From the NCBI GenBank assembly GCA_020853975.1, contig JADYXW010000003.1, positions 1-36,542 on the forward strand: 36,542 nucleotides of DNA, written 5' to 3'. Within the stretch, counting starts at the first letter, position 1. The number at the start of each line of letters is the position of its first letter. The DNA is from Phycisphaerales bacterium. GTDB lineage: Bacteria > Planctomycetota > Phycisphaerae > Phycisphaerales > UBA1924. The notes under the pieces were generated by a model. It was not told where the DNA came from. It ran no database searches and saw only the letters and a list, made by a program, of their open reading frames with translations. This document shows, piece after piece, positions 15,283 through 21,686 of this stretch. The position numbers were made by a program, and so were the translations under genes.

Positions 15283-16365
15283 CTAGGGCAGCACGAGCAT
15301 CGCGTCGCCATAGCTGTAGAAACGGTACCCGTCGGAGAGCGCCTGTTCGTAGAGTGTTCGTAGTTCCGTCGCGCCCCCGGGGAGCATCGCCGCCACCAGC
15401 GCCATGAGCGTGGACCTGGGCAGGTGGAAGTTTGTGAGCAGCGTGCGCGTCACGCGGAATCGGTAGCCGGGGGTAATGAGAAGCCGCGTCGTGAACCACT
15501 CGCCGGGAGCGGCCCCCTGAGCAGAGGCCGCCTCGAGCGTGCGGGCCGAGGTCGTGCCTACGCACACCACGCGCGAGCCACGGGCGAGCGCCGCCTGGAC
15601 CTCGCGTGCCGTCTCCACGGGCACAAGGCACCGCTCCTCGTGCATGTTGTGCTGCTCGACGAACTCGGTCTCGACGGTGCGGAAGGTGCCCGTGCCCACC
15701 TGCAGCTCGACATCCGCCACGCGCACGCCCCGGGCCACGAGCGCCGCCTCGAGGCGGGGCGTCAGGTGCAGCCCCGCGGTCGGAGCCGCGACCGACGCGG
15801 GCCGCCCCGCGGCGAACTCGGTCTGGTAGCGTGCCCGGTCAAGGTCGTCGGGGACATCCAGCCCCGAGCGCCGCCTCGCCGAGAGGATGTATGGCGGGAG
15901 CGGCGTGCGTCCGACCTCTTCCAGCAGTGCGAGCGAAGCCCGCCCACAAGGGTCGTCGACGTGCACCTCCCACGCGCCGGGCTCCTCGAGCCGGCGAATC
16001 AGCGAGAGCCGCACGCCGGTGCGTTCGCCGGTGCGAGAGACGAGCCCGAACGTCACACCCTCTCCGACGCGCCGGGTCTTGATCATCGCCGCCCAGACCC
16101 CGGGACCGATCTCTCTGAGGAACAGCCCCTCGGCCTTGGCGCCGGTATCGGGCCTGGTCCCCACGAAGCGAGCGGGCACCACGCGGGTGCGATTGCGGAC
16201 CACCAGATCGCCCGGTGCCAGCAGGCCGGTCAGGTCCGGGATGCGGAGGTCGCGGATGGGTCCGGCTCCAACCACCATCAGGCGGGCGTCCTCGCGCGCC
16301 GGCGCGGGGGTCGCCGCGATAGCGGACTCAGGCAGGTCATAGTCCAGGTCGCTGGTACGGAGCAC
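15283..16365 (-). CDS. queA: S-adenosylmethionine:tRNA ribosyltransferase-isomerase QueA
   Basis: QueA transfers the ribosyl part of SAM to preQ1 in tRNA, giving epoxyqueuosine. The 360-aa product from GTG 16365 begins VLRTSDLDYDLPESAIA, the normal QueA N-terminus. It contains DLVVRNRTRVVPARF, PLPPYI, RYQTEFA, AAPTAGLHLT, VGTGTFRTVE, HEERCLVP and the C-terminal NFHLPRSTLMALVAA. The frame runs 71 codons further upstream but that part does not resemble protein. No Shine-Dalgarno is clear; GGGGTG lies about 15 nt upstream. No other queuosine gene is nearby. Confidence 0.97.
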   Translation of the reverse strand: MLRTSDLDYDLPESAIAATPAPAREDARLMVVGAGPIRDLRIPDLTGLLAPGDLVVRNRTRVVPARFVGTRPDTGAKAEGLFLREIGPGVWAAMIKTRRVGEGVTFGLVSRTGERTGVRLSLIRRLEEPGAWEVHVDDPCGRASLALLEEVGRTPLPPYILSARRRSGLDVPDDLDRARYQTEFAAGRPASVAAPTAGLHLTPRLEAALVARGVRVADVELQVGTGTFRTVETEFVEQHNMHEERCLVPVETAREVQAALARGSRVVCVGTTSARTLEAASAQGAAPGEWFTTRLLITPGYRFRVTRTLLTNFHLPRSTLMALVAAMLPGGATELRTLYEQALSDGYRFYSYGDAMLVLP

Positions 16366-16565
16366 GCGAAGATCGTTGCACCCCGGAGGCGTTGACGCGA
16401 GCGGACGGCCCGACGTTGCGAATCCGCCACACAGCGTGCCGCCCGCCGTAGCCTTCGGATTCGCGGCGGGCTCCAGGACCCTTCGGCGGGTCGCTCCGCG
16501 GGTGATTATCGGGCACGGACGAGGGGCCGCCGCGCGGCACGGCTGTTGGAGTTCTGTGCCGTGCC
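16366..16565. other. Intergenic, no gene seen
   Basis: Only GC-rich open frames without family resemblance occur here. A short palindrome GCCGCGCGGC is present near 16530, and I see no promoter motif of note. Confidence 0.4.
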
Positions 16566-16835
16566 GTGCTCGCGTCAATCACAAACTCGTGCGTCTGGCA
16601 GACGCCGCCACTCGCGACAGACCGCCGCATTGAGCCGGTGTGCGGCCCGAGCGACACCGGTGGCTGCGACCGGGGCGTGCTCCCCTACTGGGAGTACCTC
16701 GAGAAGCAGAACCGCCGCAGCGAGCGCGTGGCGCCCGCGGCGGAGACCTTCAAACCCTACAAGCCCCCCGCACGCTCGGCGATGTTCGCCTCGGAGTGGG
16801 CAACGATCGGGCTCCGGCTTGACGTGCGGGCGTGA
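16566..16835 (+). CDS. Small hypothetical protein, possibly a remnant
   Basis: 89 aa from GTG 16566. Codons end in G or C almost throughout the second half (LPYWEYLEKQNRRSERV, then AMFASEWATIGLRLDV), which is the pattern of real genes here. The first 35 residues look less protein-like. There is no signal peptide, membrane helix or recognised domain. It stops three bases before the end of the convergent permease gene. It could be a genuine small cytosolic protein or the 3' end of a decayed gene. Confidence 0.4.
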   Translation: MLASITNSCVWQTPPLATDRRIEPVCGPSDTGGCDRGVLPYWEYLEKQNRRSERVAPAAETFKPYKPPARSAMFASEWATIGLRLDVRA

Positions 16836-16838
16836 CCC

Positions 16839-17969
16839 TCAGGAGGAGAACACGGCGCCGGGGCTGACCCGGACCACGCGCCGGATGCTCAGCATGCTCG
16901 CGAGAAAGATCGTGAGCAGCGTGGTCACGAAGCTGCCCACGAGCAACGGCCATGGGAAGTACGTCGCGAGGTCGCCCTCGACCCGGCGGTTGATGATCGC
17001 GAACGCGCCCGCGGCGCCCGTGCCGATACCGAACCCCACCACCCCCACCACCAGCGCCTGGAGCAGGATCATCCGGACCAGCGTGCCCGAACTCGCGCCC
17101 ATCGCCTTCAGCACCGCGAAGTGCCGCAGGTTCTCGAGCGTGAACTGGTAGAAGATCGACGCCGACAGCAGAAGCCCCACGACAAAGCCGAGGGCGATGG
17201 TGATCGCGAAGTTGACGCCGATGCCGGTGGCGAGCACGACAAACTCGATGGTACGGGCGCGGAACTCGGTGGTGGTGAGGGCCAGCACGTCCCCCAGCTC
17301 GTTGATGCCCCGCTTCACCATCGCGGGGTCGGCGCCGGGCTTGACCTGCACGAGGATGTAGCTGATGGACTCTCGCCCCACGGGCGAGAACCGCACCGCC
17401 TGCTCGAAGGTCGTGTAGATGATGCCGTTGCTCTCGAAGCCCCTGCGCGCCTTGCAGATGCCCACGACCAGCGCCCGCCGGTCGTTGATCTTCAGCGTGT
17501 CGCCCGGGCGGATGTTGCCCATGGCACGCGCCGTCCGCTGCTCGACGATGATGGCGTCGGGGATCCACAGGTCCTCCAGCCGGCCCTCGAGCATGACCTC
17601 GGGCCTTCCCGCGAGCGTTGCCCGCGGGATGCCCAGCACCTGCACCTTCTCGAAGTCGCCGCTCTCCAGCTCGGTCACCGCCCAGCCGTTGAAGAACGGC
17701 TCCGCCCATTCGACGCCCGGCACGGAGCGCACGCGGGAGAGCCTCTGGTCACCGAGGCTGCGGTACTCCAGCACCCACTTGATTCCCGGGTCCACGACCC
17801 ACAGATCGCCCTGCTTCACGTTCTGCAGCGGGCCCGTCGCCTGGAAGAGCAGGCCCAGGAAGATCGCGCCCTGCTGGTTCATGAGGAGCGCAGCGAACGC
17901 GAGCCCCAGCACCAGCGTGAGGTACTTGGTGCGGTCGCCGAAGAGCATGCGGAGCGCGACGTGGGTCAT
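16839..17969 (-). CDS. ABC transporter permease, FtsX/DevC-like
   Basis: 376 aa. One N-terminal membrane helix (LTLVLGLAFAALLMNQQGAI) is followed by a periplasmic domain of about 180 residues containing QGDLWVVDP, then three C-terminal helices (for example FAITIALGFVVGLLLSASIF and ALVVGVVGFGIGTGAAGAF). This is the MacB/FtsX type VII permease layout, and the QGDLWV segment resembles DevC of cyanobacterial exporters. Such proteins need a separate ATPase and usually a periplasmic adaptor; neither is adjacent. It starts 27 nt after the glycosyltransferase stop on the same strand, so the two are likely one transcript. The cognate ATPase is presumably encoded elsewhere. Confidence 0.88.
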   Translation of the reverse strand: MTHVALRMLFGDRTKYLTLVLGLAFAALLMNQQGAIFLGLLFQATGPLQNVKQGDLWVVDPGIKWVLEYRSLGDQRLSRVRSVPGVEWAEPFFNGWAVTELESGDFEKVQVLGIPRATLAGRPEVMLEGRLEDLWIPDAIIVEQRTARAMGNIRPGDTLKINDRRALVVGICKARRGFESNGIIYTTFEQAVRFSPVGRESISYILVQVKPGADPAMVKRGINELGDVLALTTTEFRARTIEFVVLATGIGVNFAITIALGFVVGLLLSASIFYQFTLENLRHFAVLKAMGASSGTLVRMILLQALVVGVVGFGIGTGAAGAFAIINRRVEGDLATYFPWPLLVGSFVTTLLTIFLASMLSIRRVVRVSPGAVFSS

Positions 17970-17996
17970 GGAAGATTCAGCACCGTCCAGCGGACG

Positions 17997-18794
17997 TCAA
18001 CCCCCGATCAGCCCGTGCTTCACGATGCACCACAGCGCCGCGACGCCGTCCTTCCAGCCGATCTTCTTGCCCTCTTCGTAGGTCCGGCCGGCGTAGGAGA
18101 CCGCGACCTCGTAGACCCTCGCGCGGCGGAGGAGCGGGGCAGCGGTCGCGGGGTACGCGGGCGCGTCCAGCGGCGCATCGGGCACGCGGGCCCTCGCAAG
18201 CTTGGCGATCAGCTCGATCTCGATCCCGAAGCGCTCTTCCGTCAGCGTCGCGGCCCGGAGCGCGGGCGCGGTGAATGCCTTCAGGCAGCACTCCACGTCC
18301 GTGAGGTTGAGGTTTGTCACCATGTTGCAGAAGGTCGTGATGAGCTTGTTCGCCTGGTAGTGCCAGTAGTACAGCACCCGGTGCGTGTGCCCGATGAACC
18401 GCGAGCCGATGACGGCGTCGGCCCGGCCGTCAAAGACCGGCCTCAGCACCGCCGCGTGATCCTCCGGGTCGTACTCCATGTCCGCGTCGTGGACGATCAC
18501 GACCTGCGCACCCTGCGCGAGCGCGAGCCCGAAGCCGGTGCGGATCGCGGCGCCCTTCCCCCGGTTCGCGGGGTGGTGGTGCGCCACAACGCCCGGCTCG
18601 CGGGCCAGCTCGTCAAGGATCTCGCGCGTGCCGTCGGTCGAGCCGTCGTTCACAAGATAGATGGTGCGCTCGCACTGCGGGTCCTCGGGCAGGCCCCGGC
18701 CCGCCCGGGGCGCGGGCGTGGCCCTGAGACGCGCGACCGACTGCCGGACCCAGCGGGCTTCGTTATACACGGGAACGACCACTGCGAACTTCAT
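17997..18794 (-). CDS. Glycosyltransferase family 2 (dolichyl-phosphate-mannose-synthase-like)
   Basis: 265 aa from ATG 18794 (MKFAVVVPVYNEARW). GT-A fold motifs: VVPVYNE, VNDGSTDGT, NRGKGAAIRTG, the metal-binding VHDADMEYDPED and GSRFIG. The order and the DADMEY/GSRF pair are those of DPM1-like enzymes that load a sugar from a nucleotide donor onto a polyprenyl phosphate. No transmembrane helix is evident at the C-terminus, so it is a cytosolic-face enzyme. The insert after residue 30 (APRAGRGLPEDPQCER) is longer than usual. Donor and acceptor cannot be read. TACCCT lies 8 nt before the ATG and there is no Shine-Dalgarno. Confidence 0.92.
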   Translation of the reverse strand: MKFAVVVPVYNEARWVRQSVARLRATPAPRAGRGLPEDPQCERTIYLVNDGSTDGTREILDELAREPGVVAHHHPANRGKGAAIRTGFGLALAQGAQVVIVHDADMEYDPEDHAAVLRPVFDGRADAVIGSRFIGHTHRVLYYWHYQANKLITTFCNMVTNLNLTDVECCLKAFTAPALRAATLTEERFGIEIELIAKLARARVPDAPLDAPAYPATAAPLLRRARVYEVAVSYAGRTYEEGKKIGWKDGVAALWCIVKHGLIGG

Positions 18795-18802
18795 GGTCAC
18801 AC

Positions 18803-18808
18803 AGGGTA
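18803..18808 (-). promoter_or_regulatory. TANNNT element (TACCCT) 8 nt before the GT2 gene
   Basis: This is a -10-like hexamer on the minus strand with 8 nt to ATG 18794 and no Shine-Dalgarno, one of the candidate leaderless starts. Confidence 0.3.
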
Positions 18809-18926
18809 GGGCCGGGCCGGACCCTGCCCCGCCCAGGGCACGGAGCCACGAGCTTGCACCCAAGCCTCGCCCCATCTGCACAGAACGCTCACAGTCACCA
18901 GTTCGTGTTCTTGCCAGTCGGGAAGC

Positions 18927-18949
18927 GTGCGTGTGAAGACCACACGCAC
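18927..18949 (+). repeat. Perfect 9-bp inverted repeat in the leader of the prepilin-dockerin gene
   Basis: GTGCGTGTG and CACACGCAC flank a 5-nt loop (AAGAC), ending about 10 nt before the Shine-Dalgarno GAAGGAG. It could be an operator or an mRNA hairpin. No T-run follows, so it is not a terminator in this direction. Confidence 0.5.
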
Positions 18950-18969
18950 CCCCGAGCGAAGGAGCACGC

Positions 18970-19275
18970 ATGGCCGCCAGACGCGCCGGATTCACCCTGA
19001 TTGAGCTTCTCGTCGTCATCGCGATCATCGCGCTGCCGATCGGCATCCTGCTCCCCTCGCCGGGCAAGACAGGGGACAACCGGACACGCGTGAGCGGCGC
19101 CAACGCCAACATGGACGTCTTGGGCGACGCCAACGGCGAAAGCACCGTCACCTCCGCCGACCTCGGGCTCTTCTGCGTGCCCGCCTGTGCCCTCTATGTG
19201 AACCAGGACGGCAACGTCGACGATGACGACATCTCTGCTCTGATCAACGCCGTCGCCGGCGGCAGCTGTCCCTGA
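18970..19275 (+). CDS. Prepilin-type N-terminus fused to dockerin-like repeats (micro-fusion)
   Basis: 101 aa from ATG 18970, preceded by GAAGGAG. Residues 1-28 are a class III-type prepilin leader and helix: cleavage expected after Gly7, then Phe8 and Glu12 in FTLIELLVVIAII. The helix is interrupted (ALPIGILLPSPGK) where planctomycete homologues normally read ALLIGILLPALGK. No pilin globular domain follows. Instead residues 51-68 (LGDANGESTVTSADLGLF) and 77-96 (VNQDGNVDDDDISALINAV) form two dockerin-like Ca loops, and the protein ends GGSCP, as in the GEVED protein. It may be an authentic membrane-anchored mini-dockerin processed by prepilin peptidase, or a deletion product joining a prepilin start to a dockerin end. 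Confidence 0.75.
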   Translation: MAARRAGFTLIELLVVIAIIALPIGILLPSPGKTGDNRTRVSGANANMDVLGDANGESTVTSADLGLFCVPACALYVNQDGNVDDDDISALINAVAGGSCP

Positions 19276-19309
19276 GGCGCCGATGCCCCTGAAAGCATGA
19301 CTCCGAGCC

Positions 19310-19331
19310 CCCGGGCCCTTGCCGGGATTTT
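19310..19331 (+). terminator. Putative terminator after the prepilin-dockerin gene
   Basis: CCCGG / CCGGG (19310-19314 with 19322-19326) is followed by ATTTT. It lies between two convergent genes. The stem is short. Confidence 0.4.
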
Positions 19332-19376
19332 CATGCGCGGTCGCAAAGAACCGAGCCACTTAGAGCCGCCCGCTGT

Positions 19377-20858
19377 TCAGGGGCCCACCGCCGGGGTGTC
19401 CGCCTCGATTCCCATGAGGTCCGGCAGCGCAGCGAGCCCCGCGGCCTCGCGCGCAGCGTTTTGGGTCTTCAAGGCCTCGGCGAAGTCCTCGGGGTTGGAG
19501 TACCAGTCCGTGACGCCGCCCGCCCGCGTGACGGCGATAGGCTCCTCGGACCCTTGTCGTCGAACACGGACCATCACCCACAGGTCCGGATGCATCTGTG
19601 GGTCCACCCCGTGATAGGTGAACACGAAACGGCCCAGGCGGTGCGCGATGATGCGCTCCGGGAGCTTCGAACGCACGAGGTCGTGGAAGAGGGTCTTCTG
19701 CTCCTCGGTGCCCAAGTAGTAGACGCCCAGGTCTGCGCCGTAGAGACGCCCGGACGAAGCCTCGTCGGGCGCATCGCCCGTGAGTTGCTCGGGGCGGAGG
19801 CCGCCACCCACCAGCTCGATGGCGTGGAAGGGCCAGTGCCCTGCCTCCTCGCGGTGCCGGCCCAGAACCGCCTCGACCTCATCCGGGTCGGCCCCATCCT
19901 CGGACACGATGGCCGTCGGGGCGGGTGGAACGGGAGGCGGCGCGGCGTTCATGGTGTTGGCCATGTTGATCGACCAGTACATGAACCACGCAAAGCCGGC
20001 GGCCGCCGCCAGTACGACGACCCCGGGCGGGGCCAGCACGGCGAACGCGGCCCGGCCTCCGTGGACCTTCTGGCCCCGGGCGACCATGATGGTGGCGCTG
20101 ACAGCCCACCAGATGAGGGCGAGGGGCCAGATGTAGAGCGAGAGGCAGGGCACCGCGCTCAGCACGTTGGCGCCGGAGGAATAGCAGATGGCCTGCGCGG
20201 TCCGCGAGATCGGGTGCGCCGACCCGCCGGTGATCCGGAGTAACCAATGGGTGACGGCGATCCACGCCAGGATTCCCACGCCCAGAAACAGCACGACAGA
20301 GGCGGCCCCGGCGCCGATGCCGCCACTGATGCCCAGCAGCGGCCGTGCGCCCCCCCCCTTCCCGCCCGCCGCGACGGTCGAGATGATGACCACAAAGATG
20401 ATGAACCCGGCCCAACCCACGAGGTTGAAGATGAGATTCGTGAGGATCGCGAATCCGAAGCCCCAGCCCGAGCCGGTGGGCGTGGCCTCGATGAGGCGTC
20501 CCGGCTGGGTCATGGCCCGACCGATGGACGAGAACCACGCCTTGGCCCGCCCGAGCCTGGCCCGCGCGAGCCAGGGGTTCTCGTCCGCCCGCGTCAGTTC
20601 TTCTCTCACGCCCGCCGTGGGCAGCAGGACGCACTCGTCCATGTGCACCGGCTTGCCGCACGACACGCAGTTGAAGTACGACGGCACCAGATGGCCTCGT
20701 GCGCCGGTGCCGTAGTACTCCTGCGCGCAGTGCGGGCAGCAGAACCGCACCGCGTTGAGCGCGAACTCAAAGTCCGAGGGCTTGAAGGGGGCGCCGCACT
20801 CCGGGCACGTGCGGCTGGTGAGGTTCCAGAGCGGGTACTCGCAGGCCTTGCAGTTCAT
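19377..20858 (-). CDS. Zinc-ribbon, YIP1-like multi-pass membrane protein
   Basis: 493 aa from ATG 20858, overlapping the stop of the upstream gene as ATGA. The first 70 residues hold Cys pairs: CKAC, CPEC, CPHC and CVSC (Cys 3/6, 18/21, 41/44, 64/67), fitting two zinc ribbons. Residues about 130-310 contain four to five hydrophobic helices in a YIP1-domain-like arrangement (LIFNLVGWAGFIIFVVIIS; AICYSSGANVLSAVPCLSLY). A Pro-rich hinge follows, and the last 170 residues form a soluble alpha/beta domain with no family I recognise. Role unknown; the protein is probably in the inner membrane with the zinc ribbons in the cytoplasm. Confidence 0.85.
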   Translation of the reverse strand: MNCKACEYPLWNLTSRTCPECGAPFKPSDFEFALNAVRFCCPHCAQEYYGTGARGHLVPSYFNCVSCGKPVHMDECVLLPTAGVREELTRADENPWLARARLGRAKAWFSSIGRAMTQPGRLIEATPTGSGWGFGFAILTNLIFNLVGWAGFIIFVVIISTVAAGGKGGGARPLLGISGGIGAGAASVVLFLGVGILAWIAVTHWLLRITGGSAHPISRTAQAICYSSGANVLSAVPCLSLYIWPLALIWWAVSATIMVARGQKVHGGRAAFAVLAPPGVVVLAAAAGFAWFMYWSINMANTMNAAPPPVPPAPTAIVSEDGADPDEVEAVLGRHREEAGHWPFHAIELVGGGLRPEQLTGDAPDEASSGRLYGADLGVYYLGTEEQKTLFHDLVRSKLPERIIAHRLGRFVFTYHGVDPQMHPDLWVMVRVRRQGSEEPIAVTRAGGVTDWYSNPEDFAEALKTQNAAREAAGLAALPDLMGIEADTPAVGP

Positions 20859-21601
20859 GACATTGGTCCGCGCGCCCAGCCCTGAACTTCTTCTCGGATC
20901 GCACGCCGCGAGAACCAGATGATCGCAAAGACCGGGAAGAGGCAGCCCCAGGCCACCGCGACAACCGCGCTCAGGACCCCGATGACCCCTCCAAGCCCCG
21001 CGGGGATCGGCGTGCCCTTCTCGGTCATCACCCGAAACTGCTCCAGTTGTATCAAATACGTCGCGATGGCGCCGACGAACGAAAGTACGATCGCGAGCCA
21101 GGCCCACGCCAAGACGAGCGCGCGGGCCCCGCCTCGCCTCCGATAGATCGCCACGCCCGCGATGATCTCCAGCCCGCCCCGCGCGAGCGTCGCGAGTCCG
21201 AGCACCACCATCAGCCATGCGTAGGCGGCGACGGACTCCATTCCTGAACCGCCGCCGGGCACGAGCTTCGAGATAAGCTCCGCGAACAGGGGAGAGATCG
21301 CCGACCAGAGGCCGCTGAGGATCCCCAGTGCTCCCAGCACGATCGTGATCACGCCAAGGACGCTTGGCCAGGTCGTGCGGCGGGATCCCACTGCGCCCGG
21401 CCGAGTCGGCGGGGCGGTTCCCATCGGCGGTACCTGCTCTGGCCTATGTGGCTCCACGAAATCCCCTTCCGCGCGGCCGGGCTCGTCCACCCACCGCTCC
21501 GGCCCCGATTCTACTCCGGCCCCTGGACCTGCTTCGGACTTCCGCGCCGACGGTTCCGAGCCGGCGCAACTTTCGACAGGCCCCGGCCCCCGCGTGGACA
21601 C
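20855..21601 (-). CDS. Hypothetical four-helix membrane protein coupled to the YIP1-like gene
   Basis: 248 aa from GTG 21601; ATG 21424 is an alternative and would drop 59 low-complexity, Pro/Glu/Gly-rich residues. Four hydrophobic segments are visible: SVLGVITIVLGALGILSGL, YAWLMVVLGLATLA, ALVLAWAWLAIVLSFVGAIA and GGVIGVLSAVVAVAWGCLF. A juxtamembrane stretch RRRGGAR separates the second from the third. The TGA overlaps the next ATG by the 4-nt ATGA, so translation of the two genes is coupled and the products probably act together. Family not recognised. It is divergent from carB across 85 bp. Confidence 0.75.
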   Translation of the reverse strand: MSTRGPGPVESCAGSEPSARKSEAGPGAGVESGPERWVDEPGRAEGDFVEPHRPEQVPPMGTAPPTRPGAVGSRRTTWPSVLGVITIVLGALGILSGLWSAISPLFAELISKLVPGGGSGMESVAAYAWLMVVLGLATLARGGLEIIAGVAIYRRRGGARALVLAWAWLAIVLSFVGAIATYLIQLEQFRVMTEKGTPIPAGLGGVIGVLSAVVAVAWGCLFPVFAIIWFSRRAIREEVQGWARGPMS

Positions 21602-21686
21602 TCCGGCCCGTGCGGCGTAACGTCATCGAGTTTGCGCCGCCCGGCCCTTGCCAAAGGCCCTCTGCCCCCCTCCCGAACGGAGCCCG

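Noticed and set aside
16366..16578. N-terminal extension of QueA to 16578
   Set aside because: The extra 71 residues are Arg/Pro/Ala-rich and unlike any QueA, and the family N-terminus starts at GTG 16365.
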